Shown: positions 25,262 to 33,062 of the stretch, one piece after another
Position numbering within the stretch: the first letter of the stretch is position 1
Layout of the letters: every line of letters begins with the position of its first letter
Notes under the pieces: generated by a model
Database searches by the model: none
Told to the model about the DNA's origin: nothing
The model's input: the letters and a program-made list of their open reading frames with translations, nothing else
Translations under genes and position numbers: made by a program
From: Streptomyces sp. TN58
GTDB taxonomy: Bacteria; Actinomycetota; Actinomycetes; Streptomycetales; Streptomycetaceae
Reading direction: 5' to 3'
DNA: 64,000 nt
Assembly: GCF_001941845.1 (NCBI RefSeq)
Contig: NZ_CP018870.1
Coordinates: 7,044,001 to 7,108,000 of the forward strand

Positions 25262-25675
25262 TCAGAGCAGGCTGGGGCCGTTGTCGAAGGTGAGGTTGCG
25301 GCTGTTGTCGATGCGCTGGCTGTTGTCGACACGCGTGCTCGCGTCGACGTCCGAGCTCTGCCCGCAGCGGTTGTTGTTCGCCGACTGGGAGGCGTTGCCG
25401 CCGAAAGCAGTGCCGCCGGCGCCCGTTTCCACAGCGGAGGCATTGTTTCCGTCGTTCGTGCCAGTGCCTCCGTCTTCGGTGATGAGCTCGATCAGTTGGC
25501 TGACCAGGGAGTCCCCGCCGGAGGCGTCGACGAGCGAGAGGTTAGTCGGGTTGTTGCACTGGATGATGACGGGGACCTCGTCCGAGGCGGATGCCGCGAC
25601 TGCGAAACCGTTACCGAATACCGCGGTTCCGAGGGCGAGCACGAGGACCGAGACAGCGCGAACGACAGACTTCAC
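25262..25675 (-). CDS. small secreted Asn-rich protein, duplicate B
   Basis: A 137-residue paralogue of the preceding entry, encoded 85 bp upstream on the same strand. Same architecture: Sec signal, CNNPTNLSLVDASGGDSL block, a variable Gly/Asn middle, then NASQSANNNRCGQSSDVDAS and the VDNSQRIDNSRNLTFDNG tail with hydrophobic C-terminal LL. The two cysteines and the two VDNSR/IDNSR-type repeats are conserved between copies while the middle differs, consistent with selection on the ends. GTG start with GGAAAAG upstream. Function unknown; an extracellular or surface role is likely. Confidence 0.78.
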   Translation of the reverse strand: MKSVVRAVSVLVLALGTAVFGNGFAVAASASDEVPVIIQCNNPTNLSLVDASGGDSLVSQLIELITEDGGTGTNDGNNASAVETGAGGTAFGGNASQSANNNRCGQSSDVDASTRVDNSQRIDNSRNLTFDNGPSLL

Positions 25676-25856
25676 GACTTTTCCTTTCCGAAGGGGGCGC
25701 CCCATTCGGCGCCGTGAGGTCAACCACCTCACCGCGATATCGGTTTCGGGTCGTGCTTCCGGTTCACCCGAGCGCCCCAGCGCGGCACCCGGGGGGCGGA
25801 GCGTGTGCGGCCCCGACCGCCGCTCATGTGCGCGTTCTGGCAGACCGGGGCGCGTA

Positions 25857-25925
25857 ACCAGGCGGTGCAGGACAGGAAACCGATGTGATTCCGGTGCGGT
25901 CCCGCCACTGTGACCGGTCTCCCCC
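25857..25925 (+). ncRNA. cobalamin riboswitch, 3'-truncated
   Basis: GGAAACCGATGTGATTCCGG followed by TGCGGTCCCGCCACTGTGACCGG reproduces the conserved central block of the B12 riboswitch (GGAA...CCGGTGNNANTCCGG, GCGGTCCCGCCACTGT). The leading GGCGGTGCAGGACA also fits. The expected downstream AGCC-containing half and the expression platform are missing; a fragment of a transporter ATPase gene begins immediately after. It is probably a nonfunctional remnant. Confidence 0.75.
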
Positions 25926-25927
25926 CG

Positions 25928-26149
25928 CGACGAGCCTGCTCGTCCTGCACGACCTCAACCTCGCCGCCGCTCTGCGACCGGCTGTACGTCCTCTCCGACG
26001 GCCGCGTCGCGGCCTCGGGCACACCGCGGGACGTGCTCACCGAGGAGCTGCTGGAGGAGGGGTACGGAGTGCGCGCCCGGGTCGGGGTCCACCCCGACAC
26101 GGGCGCGTCCAACGTCGTCTACCTGCCGGTGGCGGCGGGCTCCTGGTAG
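25928..26149 (+). pseudogene. cobalamin/siderophore ABC transporter ATPase, 3' remnant
   Basis: Only the last ~70 codons of an ABC ATPase survive. The switch-histidine segment LLVLHDLNLAAAL lies in one frame and CDRLYVLSDGRVAASGTPRDVLTEELLEE plus YGVRARVGVHPDTGASNVVYLP in the next, so a frameshift separates them near 25975. Walker A, signature and Walker B regions are absent. The end is typical of FecE/BtuD/HmuV-type ATPases. Its position directly behind a cobalamin riboswitch suggests deletion of an intervening B12 uptake operon. The tail overlaps the convergent VOC gene by 31 bp. Confidence 0.75.
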
Positions 26150-26523
26150 CCGTAGGGGCGGGTGATGATCTCCATACCGTGCCCGGCGGGGTCCGTGAAG
26201 TAGACGCCGCGACCCCCGTCGTTGTGGTTGATCTCGCCGGGGAGCCTGCCGTGCGGGTCGGCGAAGTACGGGATCCCCGCCGCGCGGATCTTCCCGAACG
26301 CCACGTCGAACTCCTCCTCGGAGAGGAGGAAGGCGTAGTGCTGCGGGGTGATGGTCTCGGCGGGAATGGTGGCGAAGTCCAGGGTGACGCCGTTGGCGGT
26401 GTCGACGGGGATGAACGGACCCCACTCGGCCCCGACCTCCAGGCCGAGGACGTGCGCCAGGAACTCGGCGGACTCCCGGTTGTCACGGGAGTGGACGATC
26501 GTGTGGTTCAGCTGTACGGACAT
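26119..26523 (-). CDS. VOC-superfamily (glyoxalase/bleomycin-resistance-like) protein
   Basis: A 134-residue single VOC domain made of two beta-alpha-beta-beta-beta units: LNHTIVHSRDNRESAEFLAHVLGLEVG and a second ending GVYFTDPAGHGMEIITRPYG. Candidate metal ligands are the early His in NHTIVH, His in PQHYAFL and Glu in GMEIITR. Such proteins are metal-dependent lyases, dioxygenases or antibiotic-binding proteins; this one cannot be assigned further. ATG 26523 start. The 271 bp upstream to the next gene contain no gene. Confidence 0.85.
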   Translation of the reverse strand: MSVQLNHTIVHSRDNRESAEFLAHVLGLEVGAEWGPFIPVDTANGVTLDFATIPAETITPQHYAFLLSEEEFDVAFGKIRAAGIPYFADPHGRLPGEINHNDGGRGVYFTDPAGHGMEIITRPYGYQEPAATGR

Positions 26524-26794
26524 GGGTGAATGCCTCCGGAAGGCACCTCACGGGCACCTCCATGCCTCACCCGGTCGGTGACCGACACGCGATGCCGTGA
26601 TCACGAGGCTAGCCAGTTCCGGCGGCGGAGCCAAGCCGTTTCCTCCGCCGGGCCCGGTCACGAACGTCCGTACACCGCCTCGACGTTGTCCCGCGGCGGC
26701 CCTCTCCGACCACGGGGGATGGGCCGGTGTCTCGACCGGCCGGTGCCCGGTCGGCGTGGCCCGGGCGGGCCGCCCCGACCCCGGCTGACCTGGG

Positions 26795-28630
26795 CTAGCC
26801 CAGGGGGAGCACCAGGTGGGCGGCCGAGTCGTCGGTCGAGGTGATCGTGGTGGTGCTGCCGCCGTTGCCGCCGGCGTCGGTGTGGGCGTCGGAGTAGAGC
26901 TGGTCGCGGCTGTTCACGACCAGCATCAGCCGGTGGTCGGGGGCGATGTCGTAGCCGGCGGCCTGGAGCTGCCAGGTGGTGTCGCGGTTCTCGCCGGAGG
27001 ACAGGTCCCGCAGGGTGACGGGTTCGTGCGTGATGATGCGGGCCGTGTCGTCGGGGCCGACGTCGAACAGGTAGGCCACCAGCGTCGTGGCGTCCGCGGA
27101 GCTGCGGACGGTCAGGGTGAGCTCGGGGACGCCGCGGATGCGGCGGGCCGTCTGGAGCGGACCGCTGGTCCACACGGCGAGGTGCCGGCGGTCGAAGGCG
27201 TCGGTGGCGTACTGCTTGGGGTTGCCCTTCCACTCGGCTTGGCCGGTCGTGATGACGGCGTCGACCGCGGTGGCGGCCGTGAGCTCGCCGGCGGTGAATT
27301 CCAGCTTCCAGCCCGTCTCCGGCGCGGTGCCCAGTCCGCCGTCCTGCCGTCCCGCCCCGGTGGCGGTGAGGTACCAGCGCTCGGTGGAGGTGGTGACGTC
27401 GGACCAGGACGGCCGCGGCTCGCGGACCGCCGGTTCGGTGATGACGTTCTGCCCGGTCTCCGGGTCGGTCCGGGTCGTGTACGTGAACATGATCTGGCTG
27501 TTGACCGCGGGCCAGTCGGCGACGCCGTTGTCGGCCCCGAGCACGTGGTGGTCGAGCCAGGCGAACGCCTCCTCGACGGGCAGGTTGGGGCCGCTGAACG
27601 GGATGGTGAGGCCGGCGCCCTCGGGTGCGGCGTGGTCGCCGATCCAGAGGTTGAGCCGCTTGGGCACGGTCAGCCGCTCGAAGTGCTCGACGGCCTGGTT
27701 GGCCGGGAACAGCGTCTCGTGCCAGGTGTTGGAGATGAAGGTGGGGATGCCGCGGGCGTTCGTCGCGTCGGCGTACGTCGACGGCGAGCGCTTCCTGCCC
27801 CACGCCACGACGCCGTCGGGATTCCGGCCGGCCCGGAAGTCGTCCAGGACCTGCCGGGTGGCCGCGTCGAACTTCCGCTCCTCCGGACCGCCGGTGAAGT
27901 CGATGAGGGACTGCACGGCCTTCAGGTGCCGGGTGCCGTTGTGGTACAGGCTGTCGGCCAGGTCGCCCCAGGTGCTCAGGGCGACGACGGCGTCCACCCG
28001 GCCCGCCGGGTCGGTGGCGGCGACGAGCTGGCTGATGCCCGACCCGTAGGACTCGCCGAAGAACGCGATCCTGCTCGGGTTGAAGTGCTGCTGGGCGTAG
28101 TCGATGACGGTGGAGCCGTCGGTGCGGTCCGCGGGCCCGGCCACGTCGATCGTGCCCCCGGAGGTCCACGGCGCGTCGACGTAGCCGCCGCCCGGCAGCG
28201 GGGAGGTCAGACCGATGCCGCGCGGGGTGTAGGCCAGAACGTGGTAGCCGCGCAGCGCCAGCTGGAGGTAGGCGTACTCGAAGAGGATCCAGCCGAAGGG
28301 CGTCCAGCCCGCCGGCACGATCACCACGGGGCGGGGCTCCGAGGTGTTGAGCCTGATCGTGTGCGCGGAGAGCTCCACCCCGTCCTCGGCGGTGATGCGG
28401 GGGAAGCCGAAGGTCGCTTTCTGCCGGACCTGTTCGGTGAGCTGCTGGAGCTCGGGGGTGAGCAGCGTCGTCTCGGCCGTGCCGTTCAGCGTGGCGACCA
28501 GGGCCTCGGCGACGTTGACGGCGGCCGGGTCGACGGCCGTGGGCGAGCTGTAGATGCCGTGCCCGGCGATCCGGGTCAACTGCGCCGCGGTGACGGGGGT
28601 GATCGGGTTGTCGTCCTGCGAGTGGCTCAT
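26795..28630 (-). CDS. CocE/NonD-family (X-Pro dipeptidyl-peptidase-like) hydrolase
   Basis: A 611-residue alpha/beta hydrolase of the peptidase S15/CocE group. The core contains PVVIVPAGWTPFG, the nucleophile elbow FFGESYGSG, an acid region in the NTWHETLFP segment and His in IGDHAAPEG. The last ~200 residues form the jelly-roll domain typical of CocE/PepX (LTLTVRSSADATTLVAYLFDVGPD, DHRLMLVVNSRDQLYSDA). No signal peptide is seen. Substrates in this family range from cocaine esters to X-Pro peptides and acyl antibiotics. Its TAG stop sits in a 16-bp palindrome (26789-26804) that could act in termination. Confidence 0.85.
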   Translation of the reverse strand: MSHSQDDNPITPVTAAQLTRIAGHGIYSSPTAVDPAAVNVAEALVATLNGTAETTLLTPELQQLTEQVRQKATFGFPRITAEDGVELSAHTIRLNTSEPRPVVIVPAGWTPFGWILFEYAYLQLALRGYHVLAYTPRGIGLTSPLPGGGYVDAPWTSGGTIDVAGPADRTDGSTVIDYAQQHFNPSRIAFFGESYGSGISQLVAATDPAGRVDAVVALSTWGDLADSLYHNGTRHLKAVQSLIDFTGGPEERKFDAATRQVLDDFRAGRNPDGVVAWGRKRSPSTYADATNARGIPTFISNTWHETLFPANQAVEHFERLTVPKRLNLWIGDHAAPEGAGLTIPFSGPNLPVEEAFAWLDHHVLGADNGVADWPAVNSQIMFTYTTRTDPETGQNVITEPAVREPRPSWSDVTTSTERWYLTATGAGRQDGGLGTAPETGWKLEFTAGELTAATAVDAVITTGQAEWKGNPKQYATDAFDRRHLAVWTSGPLQTARRIRGVPELTLTVRSSADATTLVAYLFDVGPDDTARIITHEPVTLRDLSSGENRDTTWQLQAAGYDIAPDHRLMLVVNSRDQLYSDAHTDAGGNGGSTTTITSTDDSAAHLVLPLG

Positions 28631-29042
28631 GAAGCGTCCTCTCGAAATCGCCGACCGGGCGTGCCGATCGGTGCCGTGGGGGACCCGTTGTAGCCCGTCC
28701 GGGCCACCTCGTGGCGCATATCAGGACATCCATGGCCTTGACGGCATTAGGTGGGCTTCACCCGTCCAGACCGTTTGAACGCAACCGGCACTGCCGTGTC
28801 GCGAGGAACGATCACTGTCCGCCATCGGGTGGTCGGATACGGTCTCCCAGGCGCCGGGAGTGATCGACTTGATCCGGCCCCACGCGTGCCGCAGAACGGG
28901 GGAGAGCCCCTCCCGCAGCCCAGTCGGACGTTCTAGGCTGGCCCTTTGTCGTTTCCGAACACCAACCGGTCGCGGTGGAACGCCGGATGGCGTACAGCGA
29001 CCTAGATGAACGATTCCGCACAGGCGGTCGGTGAGAGCGGGT
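28631..29042. other. intergenic region, no gene identified
   Basis: 412 bp between the start of the CocE-type gene and the end of the next leftward gene. It presumably holds the promoter of the hydrolase gene. Short open frames exist on both strands but none shows a convincing start, codon bias or recognisable protein motif. I saw no tRNA, hairpin or repeat of note. Confidence 0.5.
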
Positions 29043-29681
29043 TCACCCTCCTCGCGCGGGAGTGTCCGGGCCTCCCGCACGGTGTTCGACGGTGGAGAGC
29101 ACCCGTACCAGGGCGGGCGTCGCGGGAGCCGACGCGAAGCCGAAGCGTACGGGCGGAAAGACGGGCGCCAGGCCGCCGAGATCGGTCCCGTCGAGTGAGG
29201 CCCGGGCGGTGGTGATCGGCCACAGGCCGGTCGCCGCGTACCACTGGCGGTATCCGGGGCGCGAGCTGCCCCGGGTCCGTACGCCGGCCATCAGGCGGGC
29301 GGGCCCGTCGGTCACGGCCGCCCACGACGGGCGTCGGGCGAGTGCCCGGGGGACGGCCAGCAGGGCCAGGCCGAGGATTCCTGGACGCCCGACCCGGAAG
29401 CGCAGTTCCAGGGGGCCGGCCGCGACGCCGATCCCGCCCGCGCGGATCCGTACGCTCACCGGGTCCGTCCGGACCTCGTCGAAGTGGTAGACGCCGGAGA
29501 CGTACTCGGCAATGCGGGTGGTGGGGGCGATCAGCGTGCGCCGGCCGTCGGCGCGCTCCACCATCACGTCGCTGAACGGCCCGAACGGCGAGCGCGGCCA
29601 GTGGCCCACGACCACGCGCGTGCCGGAGGCCGTGCCGACGGCGGCGATCCAGCCGTCGAAGGTCAGCCGTTCGCGTTCCAC
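29043..29681 (-). CDS. conserved hypothetical protein, coupled to upstream gene
   Basis: A 212-residue soluble protein, unrecognised. It opens with ERLTFDGWIAAVGTASGTRVVVGHWPRSPFGPFSDVMVERADGRRTLIAP. Further on it has a VYHFDEVRTDPVSVRIRAGG strand-rich segment and a C-terminal part with several short beta segments. The GTG start at 29681 lies 19 bp inside the upstream gene, implying translational coupling and a shared function. No catalytic motif is apparent. Good codon bias throughout supports a real gene. Confidence 0.7.
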   Translation of the reverse strand: MERERLTFDGWIAAVGTASGTRVVVGHWPRSPFGPFSDVMVERADGRRTLIAPTTRIAEYVSGVYHFDEVRTDPVSVRIRAGGIGVAAGPLELRFRVGRPGILGLALLAVPRALARRPSWAAVTDGPARLMAGVRTRGSSRPGYRQWYAATGLWPITTARASLDGTDLGGLAPVFPPVRFGFASAPATPALVRVLSTVEHRAGGPDTPARGG

Positions 29682-30316
29682 GCCACGTGCTTGTCCGGTG
29701 TCCTGTGGCTGTGGCTGTGGCTGTGGCTGTGCCTGTGTCGGTGCCGTGGCGGGTGTGTGTCCATGACCAGCCACTCGTCCAGCTCGGGGTCGTAGAGGTT
29801 CTGGACACCGAACCGCAGCGCCTGCCAGAACGTGCCCCGGTCCTCCTCGTCGACGTGGATGTCGCCGAGCGCGAACGGCACACGCGGGTGGTTCCCGGGA
29901 GGCAGGTCCGGGAGGACCACGCCCACCCGCCAGTGGTTCACGTGCCGCTGCGGGGTGCGCCGCAGGGTCTGCCGCCCGACGAACCGGACGTTCTCGAAGC
30001 GCCGGTTCAGCGACTCCAGGTTGAAGCCCGGGATGCGTGAGCAGGGGTGCTCGTACAGGCCGGGCCACTTGTAGGTCAGCGTGCAGAGCGTGTCGCGGTA
30101 GATCAGGTTGGTGAACCAGATCGGGCACTGCGGGCCGCCCGCGGCCAGCTGGCTGTCGCCGTCCCGGACGATCCACCTGCCCTTGCCGCGGAAGTCGCGG
30201 GGGAGGCGGGGCGGAGGAGGCGTCGGCGAGGGCCGGGGGCCGGAGCCGCCGGGGCGAGGGCGGCCACCGGCGAGAGCCGCCGGTGCGGCCGTCCGGCGTA
30301 CGCCTTTCCAAGCCAT
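29663..30316 (-). CDS. conserved hypothetical protein with C-terminal His/Arg repeat
   Basis: A 217-residue protein of unknown family. The N-terminal ~40 residues are Pro/Arg/Gly-rich. The central region contains GPQCPIWFTNLIYRDTLCTLTYKWPGLYEHPCSR and HVNHWRVGVVLPDLPPGNHPRVPFALGDIHVDEE, with three cysteines. The C-terminus carries HRHRHSHSHSHSHR encoded by a hexanucleotide microsatellite, then ends DKHVAWNANG inside the next gene. Start ATG 30316 is chosen to exclude an unlikely upstream extension. Function unknown; the tail could bind metal or be a neutral expansion. Confidence 0.68.
   Translation of the reverse strand: MAWKGVRRTAAPAALAGGRPRPGGSGPRPSPTPPPPRLPRDFRGKGRWIVRDGDSQLAAGGPQCPIWFTNLIYRDTLCTLTYKWPGLYEHPCSRIPGFNLESLNRRFENVRFVGRQTLRRTPQRHVNHWRVGVVLPDLPPGNHPRVPFALGDIHVDEEDRGTFWQALRFGVQNLYDPELDEWLVMDTHPPRHRHRHSHSHSHSHRTPDKHVAWNANG
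29703..29738. repeat. CTGTGG hexanucleotide microsatellite inside a gene
   Basis: Four perfect CTGTGG units followed by CTGTGC and CTGTGT. On the coding (minus) strand they specify alternating His-Ser/His-Arg. Unit length is a multiple of three, so slippage would change the tail length without shifting frame. Confidence 0.85.
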
Positions 30317-30438
30317 GGTCTCCCTCGTCCCTCGCGTCAGGCGCCCTTGCGGGGCGGAGGACAAACACGGTGATGCCGGGACACCGTCCCCGGAATCAGG
30401 GATTCCGAAACTGCCTCGCCATCACCCCGGGCGCGACC

Positions 30439-30684
30439 TCAGGCCTCGACGGCATCCGCCGTCGCGGAGTCCTCGGCGTCCTCGGCCTCCCAGCGGAGCA
30501 GGTCGCCCGGCTGGCACTCCAGTACCTCGCAGAGCGCGGCGAGCGTCGCGAAGCGCACCGCCTTGGCGCGGCCGTTCTTGAGCACCGCCAGGTTCGCCGG
30601 GGTGATCCCCACGCGGTCCGCGAGCTCGCCCACGGACATCTTCCGCCGGGCCAGCATCACGTCGATGTCGACGGCGATGGGCAT
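30439..30684 (-). CDS. small XRE-family (YozG-like) transcriptional regulator
   Basis: An 81-residue protein that is almost entirely one Cro/C1-type helix-turn-helix: MLARRKMSVGELADRVGITPANLAVLKNGRAKAVRFATLAALCEVLECQPGDLLRWE, with an acidic tail. Its ATG overlaps the stop of the DUF2975 gene (ATGA). The DUF2975-plus-XRE pair is a common bacterial module in which the regulator is thought to control the pair. Two matching palindromes upstream of the operon are candidate operators. Confidence 0.88.
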   Translation of the reverse strand: MPIAVDIDVMLARRKMSVGELADRVGITPANLAVLKNGRAKAVRFATLAALCEVLECQPGDLLRWEAEDAEDSATADAVEA

Positions 30685-31169
30685 CAGATCACCTCGTCCA
30701 ACTCGGCCCGCATCCGCGCGGCTTCGCCGTCTCGCGCGACGGCCTGGGCGAGCAGCATCCGAAGTACCAGCACGATGAGCGCGACGCCGAGGACGGCCAG
30801 GCCGATCCCGCCCATGATCACGGTGACGCCCGGGTCCTCCCGCTGCCCCGGGGCGTTGATCGCCGTGACCGCGAACCACAGCAGGGCCGCCGCCACGATC
30901 GCCCAGATCACCCCGTCCACGTACCGGAACGCGGCGTGCGAGAACACGGTTCCACGGCGCACCATCGTCACCAGCCGCCACACGCAGACCAGCGCGACCT
31001 GGGCCGTCACCATGCCGAGGATCGTGATGACGCGCAGCGGCGTCAGCGGCAGCGACCCTTCCTCCGGGTCGTTCCCCAACGCCCACACCATCGACGCCTG
31101 AACGAGCACGGTGCCGGTGAGCACCACCGCGAGCACGCCGCGCAGCGTACCCACTGTCAGTCTTCCCAT
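30684..31169 (-). CDS. DUF2975 membrane protein
   Basis: A 161-residue integral membrane protein with four predicted helices: VGTLRGVLAVVLTGTVLVQ, RVITILGMVTAQVALVCVW, VDGVIWAIVAAALLWFAV and GGIGLAVLGVALIVLVLRMLL. This is the usual DUF2975 plan, including the FSHAAFRYVD loop between helices 2 and 3. Function unknown. ATG 31169 is preferred because GGAAGGA is well spaced; an in-frame ATG six codons earlier is possible. It is translationally coupled to the XRE regulator. The first operator overlaps its ribosome-binding region. Confidence 0.85.
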   Translation of the reverse strand: MGRLTVGTLRGVLAVVLTGTVLVQASMVWALGNDPEEGSLPLTPLRVITILGMVTAQVALVCVWRLVTMVRRGTVFSHAAFRYVDGVIWAIVAAALLWFAVTAINAPGQREDPGVTVIMGGIGLAVLGVALIVLVLRMLLAQAVARDGEAARMRAELDEVI

Positions 31170-31178
31170 GAGCCATCC

Positions 31179-31219
31179 TTCCATCGACTTACGATGGAAA
31201 CCTATCGAATATCGATAGG
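31179..31219. promoter_or_regulatory. twin operators of the DUF2975/XRE operon
   Basis: Two palindromes of one design: TTCCATCG-N5-CGATGGAA (31179-31199) and CCTATCG-N5-CGATAGG (31201-31219). The shared core is CYATCG-N5-CGATRG and the centres are 21 bp apart, two helical turns, so two dimers would bind one face of the DNA. Autoregulation by the XRE protein is inferred. Confidence 0.65.
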
Positions 31220-31379
31220 GTGGGCAAGGTGGGGGAGGGGACGGACGGACTGGGTGCAGGCTGGTCCGATCGGTCGGATCTGCCGGTGGTTCGCGCCGGG
31301 ACGCTTCGGGCGGTCGCACGCCCGAAGCTATGAATGGGGCGCCTGACCGTCCACGAGCGTCAACCTCAGGAGCCATTCG

Positions 31380-31886
31380 ATGCGCCCCATCAGAGCCGCC
31401 TCTCTCGGCACGGCCACCGCGCTGGCCGCCCTCCTCGCCTGCGCCCCCGCCGTGTCCGCCGCAGCGGACACCGAGCCCGCCCCCGCCAAGGACCACGCCC
31501 GGGTCATCGTCCTCACGGGCCGCCTCGCCGAGCAGTCCCGCTTCCCCGTCAACCCCGGCGGCGCGCCCGCCCAGGGCGACCGGACCGTCTTCCGCTCGAT
31601 CCTCTTCGACAAGGACGGCCAGGAGGTCGGCGAGACCGGCGGTACCTGCACCACCACCCGCGTCACCAACGGCGGAGCGGAGGAGTGCGTCGTGACGTAC
31701 GTCCTCCCGGGCGGGCAGCTCGCCGTCCAGGGAATGGTCTTCGGCCACCTCGTCCCGGGCCCCCCGCCGTCGTTCGACAACGCGATCACCGGCGGCACCG
31801 GCAAGTTCGACCGGGCCCGGGGCTCGGTGCACGCCGACACGATCGGGACGGGCGTCAGGCGCTTCACCATCGACCTGGAGCGCTGA
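31380..31886 (+). CDS. secreted allene-oxide-cyclase/dirigent-like barrel protein
   Basis: A 168-residue protein with a Sec signal (residues 1-29) and a single beta-barrel domain. Key segments are TVFRSILFDKDGQEVGETGGTCTTTR, a paired Cys in EECVVTYVLPGGQLAVQGM and the AITGGTGKFDRARGSVHADTIG turn that is characteristic of the allene-oxide-cyclase-like/dirigent superfamily. Bacterial members are exported small-molecule-binding or scaffold proteins of unknown role. The gene is divergent from the DUF2975 operon, with ~160 bp between it and the twin operators. Confidence 0.78.
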   Translation: MRPIRAASLGTATALAALLACAPAVSAAADTEPAPAKDHARVIVLTGRLAEQSRFPVNPGGAPAQGDRTVFRSILFDKDGQEVGETGGTCTTTRVTNGGAEECVVTYVLPGGQLAVQGMVFGHLVPGPPPSFDNAITGGTGKFDRARGSVHADTIGTGVRRFTIDLER

Positions 31887-32019
31887 CCCGCGACACAGGG
31901 CGCCCCGTCGCCCCGACGGACCTGCTGCGCGGTGACGGCGACGGCGAACGGGCCGTACGGCGCCAGCGCGGAGGCGACGGGGGACGGGGCGCCCTGGGCG
32001 GTGTCAGGGTGTCACGGTG

Positions 32020-32211
32020 TCAGTTGTCCGAGCCTACGGTGTTGTCGTGGCCGGCGGAGAAGACGTCGTCGCCGGCGATCTGGGACCAGTCGCCGAAGAC
32101 GATGGTGAACGACGGCTGCGGATGGTAGTCCACGGTCACGTCGGCGCTCGCGGCACCGGCGGTACCGAGCACGACGGCGCCGGCGGCAAGGGCGGTCAGA
32201 AGGAAACGCAT
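32020..32211 (-). CDS. very small secreted protein of unknown function
   Basis: A 63-residue precursor: a strong Sec signal (RFLLTALAAGAVVLGTAGAASA) and a mature peptide of ~40 residues starting DVTVDYHPQPSF with no cysteines, ending VFSAGHDNTVGSDN. It is too short to be a chaplin and lacks the chaplin Gly/Asn/Val core, but the ending hints at an N/S/D-rich surface peptide. ATG start with AGAGAGG-like Shine-Dalgarno upstream. The 133 bp between it and the convergent barrel protein, and the 172 bp upstream, contain no gene. Confidence 0.65.
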   Translation of the reverse strand: MRFLLTALAAGAVVLGTAGAASADVTVDYHPQPSFTIVFGDWSQIAGDDVFSAGHDNTVGSDN

Positions 32212-32383
32212 GCTGCACCTCTCTGCGGAAGGGCAATGGCATGCCCAAGCTAAAGAACCGGGGCGCCAGACGGTTGCCGACTGGCGGTGCGGCCGCGAGT
32301 CTCATCCGATCGGCGGCGCCACCCCGCTCCTGCTTGAGAGACGGTGACGGGGCCTGTACGACCGACGCGGATCGGTCCGCGGG

Positions 32384-32833
32384 TCACCGCCCCGGTTGCA
32401 CCTGCTGCAGGCGCGAGACCGCGTTCGCCTGACCGGCCGTGCCCTCGCGGATGGTCTGCGCCCGGTCCATGACCGCCCAGCCCGCCCGGCCCTCCGCATG
32501 CACCTCGTCGCGCGCGTCACGTACCCCGTAGTGCCGGAAGAGCTGCGTCTCCTCCGCCACGGACAGGACACTTCCACAGTCCAGGGCCGCGCAGGGAGCC
32601 TGCTCGATCACCGTCACCGGATACGGCACGACCAGGCGCCCGCTCTCCAGGTCTGCCTCGCGCAGCGGGACGAACACCCCACCCAGGCCGGACGCCCGAT
32701 CGATGATCCGCACCCACTCGGGCCTGCCGGTGGTGTCGTCCACCAGGATGTACTCCACCAGCCCCAGGCGCTGCCCCTGGCCCGTGAAGGCCGTGCATCC
32801 CTCCATGGCCGCGATCTGCTCCTGCGTGATCAC
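32384..32833 (-). CDS. PRC-barrel domain protein
   Basis: A 149-residue protein whose first ~85 residues form a PRC-barrel-like fold (MEGCTAFTGQGQRLGLVEYILVDDTTGRPEWVRI, VFVPLREADLESGRLVVPYPVTVIEQAP). A short helical C-terminus follows (VAEETQLFRHYGVRD). Such proteins are frequent in actinomycete stress regulons. GTG start. The CsbD gene on the same strand 230 bp upstream has a similar general-stress flavour but is separated by a strong terminator. Confidence 0.75.
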   Translation of the reverse strand: MITQEQIAAMEGCTAFTGQGQRLGLVEYILVDDTTGRPEWVRIIDRASGLGGVFVPLREADLESGRLVVPYPVTVIEQAPCAALDCGSVLSVAEETQLFRHYGVRDARDEVHAEGRAGWAVMDRAQTIREGTAGQANAVSRLQQVQPGR

Positions 32834-32937
32834 TGTTGCTCCTCAACCCCTGCCGCGCGCTCTGTCGTCCCTCGGCTACCCAGCCGAGCCGATGTGAAGC
32901 ACCGCGCCGGCGGTGCCTTGTCATGGTCGGCGGACAC

Positions 32938-32980
32938 ACGGCTGGGCCCCGACCTGGGAAAGAGGTCGGGGCCCAGCCGT
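32938..32980 (-). terminator. strong terminator downstream of the CsbD gene
   Basis: An 18-bp perfect stem: CGGCTGGGCCCCGACCT plus its complement around the 7-nt loop GGGAAAG, extended by one A-T pair. It separates the CsbD gene from the PRC-barrel gene. Confidence 0.8.
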
Positions 32981-32994
32981 TGCGAGGGGTTCGC

Positions 32995-33060
32995 CGCAGA
33001 CCGCAGACCGCAGACCGCGGACAGCGGACAGCGGACAGCGAACCGCGGACCGCCGACCGC
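32995..33060. repeat. short imperfect 7-bp tandem repeats
   Basis: Successive GCAGACC and GCGGACA units (about nine) fill the space between the CsbD stop codon and its terminator. No coding role is apparent. Confidence 0.7.
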
Positions 33061-33062
33061 GC

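Noticed and set aside
26816..28693. 625-codon plus-strand frame
   Set aside because: Shadow of the CocE/NonD hydrolase gene, which has complete family motifs on the other strand.
28721..29080. 119-codon minus-strand frame in the gap after the hydrolase gene
   Set aside because: Weak codon bias and no motif. Part of it (LREGLSPVLRHAWGRIKS) could be a remnant but cannot be supported.
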